A stretch of 64,000 nt of DNA from Candidatus Fermentibacter danicus (GTDB lineage: Bacteria > Fermentibacterota > Fermentibacteria > Fermentibacterales > Fermentibacteraceae): the NCBI GenBank assembly GCA_001618605.1, contig LKHC01000110.1, forward strand, positions 1-64,000. Reading direction: 5' to 3'. This document shows positions 7,553 to 15,979 of this stretch, piece after piece. Below the pieces are notes generated by a model, which saw only the letters and a program-made list of their open reading frames with translations, did not search any database and was not told the DNA's origin. The translations under genes were made by a program, and so were the position numbers. Every line of letters begins with the position of its first letter. The stretch's first letter is position 1.

Positions 7553-8266
7553 TCAGGCGAACCGGGAGAAGAAACGCTTCACGGAAGCAGGGAACATCCG
7601 CCTGAGCCACTTCGGTGTGAGCGCGCCGAGCAGGCCCTTCCGCTTCAGGCCCCTCTCGTAGAGCCTCCTGTTGTACCCCTGGAGCCACCATCCATCCGCG
7701 TACGGGTCGAGGAGGGGGGCGTCCGTCCTCTCGAAGAAGGCCATGTTGTCGACGGTCCTGATGAGCCTCCACATGTCGCAGGCCTTCAGGATGCGGTACA
7801 TCCTGCCTATCGAGGGGATGTGGATGTCGTCGACCAGCAGCAGCCCGCCCTTTCTGACGCGCGGGTAGAAATAGAAGTACTCGAGGTCGGGGAAGGGGTA
7901 GCCGTGGGGGCCGTCGATTAGAACGACGTCGTACTCGCCGTCGAAACTGTATGAGGGCAGGGTCTTCTGAGTCGGGCCCTCCACCAGTTCCACGACGGAG
8001 GGGTCGAGAAGGGAGGACTCCATCGCCGCGGAGATGCTTCTGTTGCCGGTGTCGAGAGCGAACACGGTGTGGCGGGGCGACAGCGACGAGAACAGCAGAG
8101 TGGTCTTTCCGGAGCCGGTCTCCGCGGTTCTGACGAGCGGGGAGAGTCTGACACATTCGTCCGCAATGGCTTTCAGGACGCGCTCCGAGGCCATACCGGC
8201 CAGGTGCCAGTCCTCCGGGAGAGCGGCCAGTTTCTCGAGTATCGCACGGGTCTCGATACCATGCAT
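7553..8266 (-). CDS. Class I SAM-dependent methyltransferase-like protein
   Basis: About 237 residues. The core looks like a Rossmann methyltransferase of the Methyltransf_24 type: a glycine-rich loop ETGSGKTTLL (about 47-56), an acidic strand end VFALDTGN, the segment YDVVLIDGPHGYPF, and GGLLLVDDIH. The loop resembles a P-loop by coincidence; the rest does not support an ATPase. The start at 8266 is preferred because AAGGAGG lies 11 bases upstream and the promoter at 8318-8346 would leave almost no leader for the ATG at 8305. A C-terminal basic tail may bind membrane. The substrate is unknown. Confidence 0.6.
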   Translation of the reverse strand: MHGIETRAILEKLAALPEDWHLAGMASERVLKAIADECVRLSPLVRTAETGSGKTTLLFSSLSPRHTVFALDTGNRSISAAMESSLLDPSVVELVEGPTQKTLPSYSFDGEYDVVLIDGPHGYPFPDLEYFYFYPRVRKGGLLLVDDIHIPSIGRMYRILKACDMWRLIRTVDNMAFFERTDAPLLDPYADGWWLQGYNRRLYERGLKRKGLLGALTPKWLRRMFPASVKRFFSRFA

Positions 8267-8317
8267 CGCGTCTACACCCTCCTTGGAAGAGCAGTAAGGT
8301 TTCACCCGATGAACCGG

Positions 8318-8346
8318 ATACTAGCCCATGCGCTCCCCCCGGGCAA
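8318..8346 (-). promoter_or_regulatory. Sigma-70 type promoter for the methyltransferase-like gene
   Basis: On the minus strand TTGCCC (8341-8346) and TAGTAT (8318-8323) are separated by 17 bases. Transcription would start near 8311. It lies in the otherwise featureless gap downstream of pfkA. Confidence 0.55.
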
Positions 8347-8440
8347 ACGGCTGCAGGACCCGCAGGGCGGTCCGGAGGGGCCGGGGGAAGGGAAACACCC
8401 CGGGGATGACGACGGGCGTTCCGGGGAGGCGCATTCCCGT

Positions 8441-9403
8441 CTAGATCAGGGGAGCTAGCTTCACAAGCTCGGTGTCGATTTCCTTCACGAACGTCCAGGA
8501 GTCGGCGAGCGGATGGCGTACGATCCTCCTCGACACCTCGCCAACCATGCAGGGCGCCGCGCCCGAGCACAGGGCGTCCACCGCCGCCCAGCCGAGCTTC
8601 GAGGCGAGAACCCTGTCCGAGGTGGTCGGAGAGCCGCCTCTCTGGACATGGCCCAGCACCGTCACCTGGCTGTCTATCCCGTGAACAGTCTTCAGTTCGG
8701 AGGCGACCGCCCGGGCGCCGCCGTTCTCGTCGCCTTCGGCGCAGATGATGATGCTGGACCTCCGGCCGTTCAGAATGCGCTCGGTTATGAGCGCGGCCAG
8801 CGCCGAGACGTCCGTGGGCGTCTCCGGGAGGAGGATGGCTTCGGCGCCGGAACCCACGCCCACCTCGAGCGCTATGAAACCCGCGCTGCGCCCCATGACC
8901 TCGACGATGAAGACCCTCTCGTGGGAGGCCGCCGTATCCTTTATCCGGTCCACCGAGTCGAGGGCGGTGTTGACGGCAGTGTCGTAGCCGATCGTGTAAT
9001 CGGTTCCCCAGACGTCGTTGTCGATCGTTGCGGGTACGCCGACAACCGCAATGCCCTGCTCGCGGGCGATCGCGTCAGCCCCCCGGAAACTCCCGTTGCC
9101 TCCTATGACTATCAGGCCGTCGATGCTCCTGTCGCGCAGATTCCGGGCGGCTTCCGCCCTTCCTTCGACCGTCTGGAAGGCTTCGCTCCGGGCCGAGAAA
9201 AGGATCGATCCGCCTCTCTGGATGATGTTGCTGACATCGCCCGTGGAGAACTCTCTGAATTCGCCCTCTATGAGTCCCCTGTAACCGTGAAGGACGCCGG
9301 ATGCGGAAAGGCCGTGGTGAAGAGCGCTCCTCACCACGGCCCTTATGCATGCGTTCATTCCGGGTGCGTCGCCGCCGCTGGCCAGGACGGCAATACGCTT
9401 CAT
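8441..9403 (-). CDS. pfkA: ATP-dependent 6-phosphofructokinase
   Basis: Phosphorylates fructose 6-phosphate in glycolysis. The 320 residues match bacterial ATP-PFK length. Motifs include the N-terminal LASGGDAPGMNA, the catalytic PATIDNDVWGTDYTIGYDTA with the proton-accepting Asp, and VMGRSAGFIA for sugar phosphate. The nucleotide loop reads GGNGSFRGA. The Gly after the Asn is the one associated with ATP rather than pyrophosphate use, but the usual Mg-ATP-contacting Asp is Asn here. It starts 7 bases after the rplQ stop with GAGG before the ATG, so it is cotranscribed with the ribosomal alpha operon. Confidence 0.93.
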   Translation of the reverse strand: MKRIAVLASGGDAPGMNACIRAVVRSALHHGLSASGVLHGYRGLIEGEFREFSTGDVSNIIQRGGSILFSARSEAFQTVEGRAEAARNLRDRSIDGLIVIGGNGSFRGADAIAREQGIAVVGVPATIDNDVWGTDYTIGYDTAVNTALDSVDRIKDTAASHERVFIVEVMGRSAGFIALEVGVGSGAEAILLPETPTDVSALAALITERILNGRRSSIIICAEGDENGGARAVASELKTVHGIDSQVTVLGHVQRGGSPTTSDRVLASKLGWAAVDALCSGAAPCMVGEVSRRIVRHPLADSWTFVKEIDTELVKLAPLI

Positions 9404-9410
9404 GTGGACC

Positions 9411-9866
9411 TCAGTCCTTCTGCTCTCTGGATTCCTTCAGAGGGCTCCTGGTCTCCCTGCGGTCCTTCTTCTCCTTCCTGGATTCCTTCTCGGAGGGCTT
9501 GAAGGCCACCGGGGAGTCCACGAACTCGATTATCACGGCTTCGCCGGCGTCGCCTGCACGCGGCCCGAGCTTCATGAGCCTGGTATAGCCGCCGGGCCTC
9601 TGCGCGTACCTGGGGCCGAGTTCGTTGAACACCTTCCTGACGGCTTCCGCCCCGTAGACGTGACGGGCCACCATGCGTCTCGCGTGGACGGTATCCGTCC
9701 TGCCCCTTGTGACGATCTTCTCCACCATGCTGCGGGCGGCGCGGGCCTTGGCCTCGCTCGTTACGACCCTTTCATGGATGATGACGGAAGTGACGAGGTT
9801 CCTGAGGAGTTTTACCCTCTCCTCCGGCTTCCTTCCCAGCTTGGGCGTAGTCTTCCTGTGTCGCAT
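9411..9866 (-). CDS. rplQ: Large ribosomal subunit protein bL17
   Basis: Component of the 50S subunit near the exit tunnel. The N-terminus MRHRKTTPKLGRKPEER is the typical L17 start, and the core ends with RPGGYTRLMKLGPRAGDAGE. At 151 residues it is longer than the E. coli protein (127) owing to a highly charged Lys/Glu/Arg tail of about 35 residues. AGGAGAC precedes the ATG, and it follows rpoA by 13 bases as in the conserved alpha operon. Confidence 0.97.
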   Translation of the reverse strand: MRHRKTTPKLGRKPEERVKLLRNLVTSVIIHERVVTSEAKARAARSMVEKIVTRGRTDTVHARRMVARHVYGAEAVRKVFNELGPRYAQRPGGYTRLMKLGPRAGDAGEAVIIEFVDSPVAFKPSEKESRKEKKDRRETRSPLKESREQKD

Positions 9867-9879
9867 AGGTCTCCTAGTT

Positions 9880-10830
9880 TCATCTTTCCGAAAGCCCGAG
9901 GTCGTACTGCGCCAGCAGCTCCTCGAGTATCTTGAGGGAGGCCGGGCCGAGGTTCTTCACGGAGAGAAGCTCGGCCCTGGTCTTCGATGAGAGCCGGCCG
10001 AGCGTGTCTATCCCGGCGGTTGCGAGTATCGCCGCCAGGCGCGGAGCGATGGCGGTCTCGCCGAGGGGGAGGTTCGAATAATTCTCCTCGCCGCCGTCAT
10101 CCTCTTCCGATTCCGACCCGGAGGCGACGGACCTGCCGCCGAGGATCATCTCGAAGTGCTTCAGGAGTATGTCGCAGGCGGAGTCCATCGCTTCCCGGGG
10201 ACCGATGGTCCCGTCCGTCTGGATCTCCATAGAGAGCTTGTCGTAGTCGGTCCGGTCGCCGACACGCGCGCTCTCCACCTCGAAGTTCACCTTCCGCACG
10301 GGACCGAACCAGGAATCGAGCAGGATGTCGCCGATCTCCTTGCCGCGGCCCAGATCGTGCCAGTCCTCGGCGGTGACGTATCCCTTGCCGCGCTCCACGA
10401 TGAGTTCGATGTGGAGCCTGGAGCCCTGCCCGACCTCCGCGACGGGGAGGTCTCCGTTCAGGATGTGCAGGAAGGAGTCGCCCTTGAAGTCGGACGCCTT
10501 TGCGCTCGCGGGCCCCTTCATGTCCAGAACGAGCTTGCCCGGCCCGGTTCCGTCGTGCCTTATGTCGAGGGACTTGATGTTCAGGACGATGTCGGGCACG
10601 TCCTGATAGACGCCGGGGAGCGGGGTGAACTCGTGGCTGGCCCCGGTGATCCTCGCCACCACGGGCGCGGCACCCTCCAGCGATGAAAGGAGCACTCGCC
10701 TCAGGGCGGTGCCAAGGGTACGGCCGAAACCGCGTTCGAGAGGGGTTACGACGATCCTGCCGTACGTGTCGGTCAGGCTGTCCTCGTCCCACTCGATGCG
10801 ATCCGGAAGATGAAGGCTCCTGTACTCCAT
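9880..10830 (-). CDS. rpoA: DNA-directed RNA polymerase subunit alpha
   Basis: Assembles RNA polymerase and contacts activators and UP elements. The 316 residues comprise the N-terminal dimerisation domain (about 1-230, with GFGRTLGTALRRVLLSS) and the C-terminal DNA-binding domain (about 250-310, with TLGRLSSKTRAELLSVKNLG). An acidic linker rich in Glu and Asp joins them. A run of G residues before the ATG serves as ribosome site. In most bacteria rpsD lies directly upstream; here the neighbour is rpsK, 79 bases away. Confidence 0.98.
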   Translation of the reverse strand: MEYRSLHLPDRIEWDEDSLTDTYGRIVVTPLERGFGRTLGTALRRVLLSSLEGAAPVVARITGASHEFTPLPGVYQDVPDIVLNIKSLDIRHDGTGPGKLVLDMKGPASAKASDFKGDSFLHILNGDLPVAEVGQGSRLHIELIVERGKGYVTAEDWHDLGRGKEIGDILLDSWFGPVRKVNFEVESARVGDRTDYDKLSMEIQTDGTIGPREAMDSACDILLKHFEMILGGRSVASGSESEEDDGGEENYSNLPLGETAIAPRLAAILATAGIDTLGRLSSKTRAELLSVKNLGPASLKILEELLAQYDLGLSER

Positions 10831-10865
10831 GTGTTCCCCCCGACCGGAAAACAGCTTCTTTTAGC

Positions 10866-10888
10866 GCCCCGTCAAGACGATGCGGGGC
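10866..10888 (-). other. Hairpin in the rpsK-rpoA gap, where rpsD is expected
   Basis: GCCCCG (10866-10871) pairs with CGGGGC (10883-10888) around an 11-base loop. Closer to rpoA, a near-perfect pair involving GTTTTCC could cover the G-rich ribosome site of rpoA. No uridine run follows, so this is not a classical terminator; a regulatory or processing role is possible. Confidence 0.4.
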
Positions 10889-10909
10889 TGCAGCGTCCGA
10901 ACAGCGACC

Positions 10910-11317
10910 CTACATGTGGCGCCGCTTGGTCTGGCGGCAGCCGTTGTGGGGGATCATCGTGATGTCCTTGATGCCGGTGACTTCCAGCCCTGAGGATTGA
11001 AGGGCGCGAACCGCCGACTCGCGGCCGGCTCCCGGTCCTCTGACCCAGATCTCCACCTTGCGGAGTCCGGACTCGACAGCCCGCTCGGCCGCCTGAACAG
11101 CCGCCTGGGAGGCGGCGAAGGCCGTCCCCTTCCGGGTACCCTTCACGCCGGTGGTTCCTCCGCTGGACCAGGTTATCACGTTCCCCCGGAGGTCCGTGAT
11201 CGTGATCATCGTGTTGTTGAAGGAAGACTTCACATGAGCGATGCCGTTGACATCGGTGACCTTCGTGATCTTCCTGGCGGTCGAGCGGCCTCTGGCCTGA
11301 GACTGAGACTTGGGCAA
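10910..11317 (-). CDS. rpsK: Small ribosomal subunit protein uS11
   Basis: Component of the 30S platform. The 135 residues contain the S11 signatures [15 protein letters not shown] and [17 protein letters not shown] and the C-terminal [17 protein letters not shown]. Translation starts at TTG with GGAGG eight bases upstream. It lies 15 bases after rpsM. The next gene is rpoA, not the usual rpsD. Confidence 0.97.
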   Translation of the reverse strand: MPKSQSQARGRSTARKITKVTDVNGIAHVKSSFNNTMITITDLRGNVITWSSGGTTGVKGTRKGTAFAASQAAVQAAERAVESGLRKVEIWVRGPGAGRESAVRALQSSGLEVTGIKDITMIPHNGCRQTKRRHM

Positions 11318-11332
11318 CGCGTGCTCCTCCTT

Positions 11333-11698
11333 CTAACGCTTTTTCATGTGGCCGATGCGCGGCCCTTTTCTGGTACGGGCGTTCGTGTGAGTCCTCTGAC
11401 CCCTCACGGGAAGGCCCCTGCGGTGCCGCAGGCCGCGATAGCAACTGATGTCCATCAGGCGCTTCCTGTTCATGGCTATCTCGGCTCTGAGGGCCCCCTC
11501 GACCTTGTATTCCGCGTCGATGAGCTTCCTGAGGACAGCCACCTCGTCCTCGGTGAGCTCGTCGGTCTTCTTCTCAGGAGGAATGTCGGTGCGGGAGAGG
11601 ATCTCCCTGGCCGAAGTCAGCCCGATGCCGTAGATGTACGGAAGGGCGTAGAGCACCATCTTGTTCCTGGGAAGATCCACACCTGCAATCCTTGCCAC
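11333..11698 (-). CDS. rpsM: Small ribosomal subunit protein uS13
   Basis: Component of the 30S head that touches the 50S subunit and P-site tRNA. The 121-residue sequence has the classic start [12 protein letters not shown], the motif YIYGIG, and the end [18 protein letters not shown] start with GGAGG six bases upstream. It stands between rpmJ and rpsK as in most alpha operons. Confidence 0.97.
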   Translation of the reverse strand: MARIAGVDLPRNKMVLYALPYIYGIGLTSAREILSRTDIPPEKKTDELTEDEVAVLRKLIDAEYKVEGALRAEIAMNRKRLMDISCYRGLRHRRGLPVRGQRTHTNARTRKGPRIGHMKKR

Positions 11699-11728
11699 CG
11701 TTGACCTCCGAAAACCGGCGGATCGCCG

Positions 11729-11845
11729 CTAACCCTGACGCTGCTTGTGCTTGGGATTACGCGGGCAGATCACGAGAACCTTGCCCTGGCGGCGCACTAT
11801 GCGGCAGTAGTCGCAGATCCGCTTGACAGAACTCCGAACCTTCAT
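11729..11845 (-). CDS. rpmJ: Large ribosomal subunit protein bL36 (zinc-binding form)
   Basis: A 38-residue 50S protein with one zinc ion. It begins [14 protein letters not shown] and ends NPKHKQRQG. The ligands Cys11, Cys14, Cys27 and His33 are all present, so this is the zinc-containing (C plus) form. It lies 10 bases after infA and 30 bases before rpsM. Confidence 0.96.
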   Translation of the reverse strand: MKVRSSVKRICDYCRIVRRQGKVLVICPRNPKHKQRQG

Positions 11846-11855
11846 TCGTGTATCC

Positions 11856-12080
11856 TCACTTGTAGCGATAGGTGATCCGGCCCCGCGCCAGATCGTAGGG
11901 ACACAGCTCCACCGTGACCCTGTCGCCGACCAGGATCCTGATGTAGTTCATCCTCATCTTGCCGGAAACGTGGCAGAGGACTACGTGCCCTTCCGGCTTG
12001 TCGAGCCTGACCCTGCACATGTTGTTCGGAAGGGTCTCATCGACCGTGCCGTCGACAACTACACCCTGGTCCTTGGCCAC
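11856..12080 (-). CDS. infA: Translation initiation factor IF-1
   Basis: Binds the 30S A site during initiation. The GTG at 12080 gives 74 residues, matching the family (about 72), and has AGAGG seven bases upstream. The reading frame is open further upstream, but that would add 18 residues with no counterpart in known IF-1. Conserved blocks include [30 protein letters not shown] and the C-terminal [14 protein letters not shown]. It follows map by 54 bases. Confidence 0.95.
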   Translation of the reverse strand: MAKDQGVVVDGTVDETLPNNMCRVRLDKPEGHVVLCHVSGKMRMNYIRILVGDRVTVELCPYDLARGRITYRYK

Positions 12081-12134
12081 TTGCAAACCTCTTTCAGCGA
12101 ACCCGCGTAGAATGCGAAGTATCGCAAATGCCAA

Positions 12135-12872
12135 TCAGGCAGTCAACACCAGCGGTTCCCCATCCGTCACCACGACCGTCTGTTCGGCGTGCGCAGACAG
12201 GCTGCCGTCCTCGGTGACGATGGTCCATCCGTCTTCGAGCATCCGCACCCTCCAGCCGCCCTGGTTGACCATCGGCTCGATGGCCAGGGCCATGCCCTGC
12301 TTCAGGAGAATGCCGGTGCCCCTCCTGCCGTAGTTGGGCACCTGGGGCTCCTCGTGGAGCCTCTTTCCGATCCCGTGGCCGACCAGATCCCTGACTACGC
12401 TGTACCCGGCCTGCTCGACCCTCTGCTGGACCACGGCGCCTATGTCCCCTGTGCGGTTCCCGGGGCGTGCCGCGTCGATGCCGAGTTGCAGTGCTTCATA
12501 GGTCACGTCGACGAGCCTGGACGAATCGGGGTGCGCAGGCGATCCGCCCACGAAGAAACTGTCCGCGGCGTCACCGTGATAACCGTTCTTGACCACTCCG
12601 ACATCCAGACTCACGAGATCCCCGCAGGCGAGCGGTGCGTTCCCCGGAATGCCGTGCACCACCACGCAATTGACCGAGATGCACACGGACGCGGGATATC
12701 CCCTGTATCCGAGGAAGGACGGAATCCCGCCCTCGCTGCGTATCAGGCGCAGAGCGAGGTCGTCCAGCTCGGCGGTGGTGACGCCTGGAACTGCCGCCTG
12801 CCTCAGCTCCCGCAGGACGAGGCGGACTATCCTGCCGCTCTCCTGCATCTTCCTGATCTGGGAGGAGGACAT
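12135..12872 (-). CDS. map: Methionine aminopeptidase, type I
   Basis: Removes the initiator methionine from new proteins using two metal ions. The five ligands are visible: Asp in LVSLDVGV, Asp in HGDAADSFF, His in GHGIGKRLHEE, Glu in IEPMVNQGG and Glu in AHAEQTVVVT. The ATG at 12872 shares a base with the adk stop (TGATG) and gives 245 residues; an ATG nine bases upstream (12881) is possible. Its place between adk and infA is the common Gram-positive and FCB-type spc/alpha order. Confidence 0.95.
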   Translation of the reverse strand: MSSSQIRKMQESGRIVRLVLRELRQAAVPGVTTAELDDLALRLIRSEGGIPSFLGYRGYPASVCISVNCVVVHGIPGNAPLACGDLVSLDVGVVKNGYHGDAADSFFVGGSPAHPDSSRLVDVTYEALQLGIDAARPGNRTGDIGAVVQQRVEQAGYSVVRDLVGHGIGKRLHEEPQVPNYGRRGTGILLKQGMALAIEPMVNQGGWRVRMLEDGWTIVTEDGSLSAHAEQTVVVTDGEPLVLTA

Positions 12873-13483
12873 CACGCCCATGTCTTCAACGCTTCCTCGA
12901 GCTTCGACCAGACTTCCTCCACTCCCATGTTCCCGTCGACCGTGCAAAGCCTGTCGCCGAAGTAGGACAGCAGCGGGCCGGTGGCCCTGTGGTACTCCTG
13001 GAAGCGCCTCCTGATCACTGTGGGTTCGTCGTCCGGACGGCGATCGAGAGCGTTCCCGCAGACCGGGCAGGCTCCGCCGGGGGCGCGCACGGGCCCGCAG
13101 GAGGGACAGTCGTACCTGCCGCACAGCCTCTTCAGGACCTCCTCCTCGCTCACGTCGAGGAAGACGGCTCCGTCCAGCGGCAGCGACCGATCGAGAAACG
13201 AATCGAGGCTGCGCGCCTGGGCCAGGGTTCGAGGGTAGCCGTCGAGGATGAACCCGCCTTCGCCCCCGATGCGGGAGAACACCACCCGGTCGACCGTCCC
13301 GTCCGCGACGAGAAGACCGGCCTTCACGGTTTCCTCGATCTCCCTGCCCAGAACCGTACCCTTCGCGATCTCCTCGCGGAAGATCGCGCCCGTCGAAAGG
13401 TGGGCCAGGCCGAAACGGGCAGCCGCCCGCGCAGCCTGGGTGCCCTTCCCGGCTCCGGGAGGTCCGAGCAGAGAGATCCTCAT
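12872..13483 (-). CDS. adk: Adenylate kinase with zinc-binding lid
   Basis: Interconverts ATP plus AMP and two ADP. The 203 residues begin with the P-loop GPPGAGKGTQ, followed by HLSTGAIFREEI and GFILDGYPRTLAQA for AMP binding. The lid contains C-x2-C (CPSC) and C-x2-C (CPVC), so it is the zinc-stabilised type. It starts next to the secY stop and overlaps map by one base. Normal length for the family, slightly short at the C terminus. Confidence 0.96.
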   Translation of the reverse strand: MRISLLGPPGAGKGTQAARAAARFGLAHLSTGAIFREEIAKGTVLGREIEETVKAGLLVADGTVDRVVFSRIGGEGGFILDGYPRTLAQARSLDSFLDRSLPLDGAVFLDVSEEEVLKRLCGRYDCPSCGPVRAPGGACPVCGNALDRRPDDEPTVIRRRFQEYHRATGPLLSYFGDRLCTVDGNMGVEEVWSKLEEALKTWA

Positions 13484-13484
13484 G

Positions 13485-14792
13485 CTACCTGCGTCCCCTT
13501 ATCCTGCCCTTGGACAGGAAGCCATCGTAGTGCCTCATGAGGAGGTGGGTCTCGATCTGCCTGAGCGTTTCGAGAGCCACGCCCACCACGATCAGCAGGC
13601 TGGTGCCGCCGAAGGCGAAGTCGATGTTGGCGGTTCTGGCCATGAGCATGGGCAGGATCGCGATGAGCGCGAGGAAGAGCGATCCGGGCAGCGTGACCCT
13701 TATCAGGACGCGCTCGATGTAGCTGGACGTGCTCTTCCCGGGCTTCCTTCCGGGGATGAACCCGCCGTACTTCTTCATGTTGTCGGCCAGATCCTGCGGG
13801 TTGAAGACTATCGCCGTGTACACATAGGTGAAGAGGATGATGAGCGCCGCATAGACGATCATGTAGAGCGCGCTCGTGGGAGAGAAGACCCTGTTCACCG
13901 TCTCGACTATGCCGCTGTTCGGGAAGAACATGGCGATGCTCGCAGGGAACATCAGGAACGACTGCGCGAAGATGATGGGGATCACCCCGGCGGTGTTCAG
14001 CCTCAGCGGGATGTGGGTGCTCTGCCCGCCGTAGACCTTGCGGCCGCGCACCTGCCGGGCGTAGGTGACCGGAATCTTCCTCTGGGCCTCTGTCATCAGC
14101 ACGACGAAGGCCACCACCGCGAACATGAACACCGCCAGGAAGATCACGGTGACGAGGGAGGTCTGCTGAAGGACGAATACGTCCCTGTACAGGCCGGCGA
14201 GCCCGTCGGGGATTCTGCCCACGATGCCCGCGAAGATTATCAGGCTTATCCCGTTGCCGATGCCGCGCTCGGTGATCCTCTCCCCGAGCCACATCACGAA
14301 GATGGTCCCCGTGATCAGAGTGAGCACGGTCTGGATCGTGAAGGCGAACCCCGGATGCGGAACGACTCCGGGCGCCTGGGCGTTCAGGCCGACTATGTAC
14401 TGGGAGATGCCGAGCCCTTGGATAAGCCCAAGTCCTACCGTCGAGTACCTAGTGATCTCCGTCATCTTCTGGCGGCCGGCCTCGCCCTCCTTCTTGAGCT
14501 TTTCGAAGTAGGGCATCACCGAGGTCAGAAGCTGGATGATGATCGAGGCGGAGATGTAGGGCATTATGCCCAGGGCGAAGATGCTGGCCCTGCTGAGGGC
14601 TCCTCCGACGAAGAGGTCGTAGATCCCCATCATGTTGCCGGACATCCCCCGGAAGGCTTCCTCCAGGGCGTTCACGTCGATCCCCGGGACCGGTATGAAC
14701 CCGCCGACACGGTAGACGGCAAGCAGGAGGAGCGTGTAGACGATCTTCTTCCTCAGCTCGGGAATCTTCAGAATGTTCTCGAATCCCCGCAT
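13485..14792 (-). CDS. secY: Preprotein translocase subunit SecY
   Basis: Central channel of the SecYEG translocon in the inner membrane. The 435 residues carry ten predicted membrane helices, the N-terminal motif KIPELRKKIVYTLLLL, the plug-region sequence around GGALSRASIFALGIMPYISA, and the basic loop YARQVRGRK. The ATG at 14792 shares its A with the rplO stop (TGATG). The start is supported by the family N terminus; the open frame extends upstream inside rplO without similarity. Confidence 0.97.
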   Translation of the reverse strand: MRGFENILKIPELRKKIVYTLLLLAVYRVGGFIPVPGIDVNALEEAFRGMSGNMMGIYDLFVGGALSRASIFALGIMPYISASIIIQLLTSVMPYFEKLKKEGEAGRQKMTEITRYSTVGLGLIQGLGISQYIVGLNAQAPGVVPHPGFAFTIQTVLTLITGTIFVMWLGERITERGIGNGISLIIFAGIVGRIPDGLAGLYRDVFVLQQTSLVTVIFLAVFMFAVVAFVVLMTEAQRKIPVTYARQVRGRKVYGGQSTHIPLRLNTAGVIPIIFAQSFLMFPASIAMFFPNSGIVETVNRVFSPTSALYMIVYAALIILFTYVYTAIVFNPQDLADNMKKYGGFIPGRKPGKSTSSYIERVLIRVTLPGSLFLALIAILPMLMARTANIDFAFGGTSLLIVVGVALETLRQIETHLLMRHYDGFLSKGRIRGRR

Positions 14793-15235
14793 CAGTCGAG
14801 CACCTCTACTGCTCCGCCGGCCTGTCGTATGGCGCCGGCCGCCGTGGAGCTGAACGCATGGGCGCACACCGTGAGCCTGGTCGAAAGCGCGCCCGTCCCG
14901 AGTATCTTCACGGGTCTGAGCCTGCTGGAGATGAGACCGGCGTCCCTCAGTTCATCCGGCGTAACCACGGTGTCCTCGGGGAACCTGGAGAGATCGCCCA
15001 CGTTGACGACCTGGAACACCGAGGCGAACCTCGCGTTGTTGAAGCCTCTGTGGCTCAGCCTGCGCTGCAGCGGAAGCTGCCCTCCCTCGAACCAGGGATG
15101 TACGCGGCCCCTGGCGCGCTGACCCTTGTGGCCCTTGCCGGCCGTTCCGCCGTTGCCCGTTCCGTCGCCGCATCCGCGACGCCTGGGCCTGCGGGTCGCG
15201 CCGACCGCAGGCCTGAGGTTCTGCAGCCGTCTCAT
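14792..15235 (-). CDS. rplO: Large ribosomal subunit protein uL15
   Basis: 50S protein of 147 residues. The glycine-rich N terminus contains GCGDGTGNGGTAGKGHKGQR and the motif FEGGQLPLQRRLSHRGF, followed by the C-terminal domain with LGTGALSTRLTV. It starts inside the last codons of rpmD with a four-base overlap and is coupled to secY. Confidence 0.96.
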   Translation of the reverse strand: MRRLQNLRPAVGATRRPRRRGCGDGTGNGGTAGKGHKGQRARGRVHPWFEGGQLPLQRRLSHRGFNNARFASVFQVVNVGDLSRFPEDTVVTPDELRDAGLISSRLRPVKILGTGALSTRLTVCAHAFSSTAAGAIRQAGGAVEVLD

Positions 15236-15423
15236 TCCTTCACCTCCTCGACTTCGACGAGGTGCCGGACCCTGAAGATCATCCCGCGGATCTCGGGTCT
15301 GTCCTCATGTATGACCGTCTGATTCATCCTGCGAAGACCCAGCGCCTCCAGCGTCCGCTTCTGGACGAGCTGACGGTGGATGCCGCTCCTGATCTTTGTG
15401 ATGGCAAGCTTCTTCTCAGCCAT
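15232..15423 (-). CDS. rpmD: Large ribosomal subunit protein uL30
   Basis: 50S protein of 63 residues with the core [18 protein letters not shown] and [19 protein letters not shown], characteristic of bacterial L30. The ATG lies within rpsE (eight-base overlap) and the stop overlaps rplO by four bases. Confidence 0.94.
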   Translation of the reverse strand: MAEKKLAITKIRSGIHRQLVQKRTLEALGLRRMNQTVIHEDRPEIRGMIFRVRHLVEVEEVKE

Positions 15424-15967
15424 CGGTACGCTTCCTCCGCTGGATCATTCCCCTGCGGGCGGTGCTGATCCTGTCGATGGTTCCCAGATCCCTCAGGCCG
15501 GCCAGCGTGGCCTTGACGACGTTGTGAGGGTTGTGCGTCCCCTGGGTCTTCGTGAGAACGTCGCGGATGCCGGCGCATTCCATTATCGCACGCACCGTGG
15601 AGCCGGCTATCACTCCGGTGCCGGGGCTGGCGGGCCTCAGGAGAACCCTGCCCGCGCCATACTCGCCGATGATGTCGTGAGTCAGGGTTCTGCCGTCGAC
15701 CAGGGGGACCTCGATCATGTCCTTCTTGGCTTCCTCGGTCGCCTTGCGGATCGCCTCCGGAAGCTCGGTCGCCTTGCCGAGGCCGACTCCGACCCTTCCC
15801 CTGCCGTCGCCGACGGCCACGAGGGCGTTGAAGCCGAATCTCCTGCCGCCCTTGATGACCTTTGCGACACGGTTGACGGAGATCAGCCTGTCCATCATCT
15901 CGAGCTCGGGTTCGACCTGGGGGGTCTTGTCGAGCTTCTCTTCCATAGCCTCTGGTCTGTTACTCAC
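15416..15967 (-). CDS. rpsE: Small ribosomal subunit protein uS5
   Basis: 30S protein involved in decoding accuracy. The 183 residues include the dsRBD-like N-terminal domain with [19 protein letters not shown] and the C-terminal domain with [22 protein letters not shown] start at 15967 behind a G-rich site; an internal ATG seven codons later is a less likely start. Length is slightly above that of E. coli (167) because of an acidic N-terminal extension. Confidence 0.96.
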   Translation of the reverse strand: MSNRPEAMEEKLDKTPQVEPELEMMDRLISVNRVAKVIKGGRRFGFNALVAVGDGRGRVGVGLGKATELPEAIRKATEEAKKDMIEVPLVDGRTLTHDIIGEYGAGRVLLRPASPGTGVIAGSTVRAIMECAGIRDVLTKTQGTHNPHNVVKATLAGLRDLGTIDRISTARRGMIQRRKRTDG

Positions 15968-15979
15968 TGGATTCCCCCA

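Noticed and set aside
8080-8160. GSGKTT in the methyltransferase-like gene as a P-loop ATPase
   Set aside because: There is no Walker B or other ATPase motif, and the following acidic strand and IDGPHG segment fit a Rossmann methyltransferase.
8395-8410. CCCCGGGG palindrome downstream of pfkA as a terminator
   Set aside because: The palindrome has no loop and no uridine run follows, so it cannot act as a normal intrinsic terminator.
12135-13124. Long N-terminal extension of methionine aminopeptidase into adk
   Set aside because: The extra 84 residues are adk read in another frame; the TGATG junction gives a normal-length enzyme.
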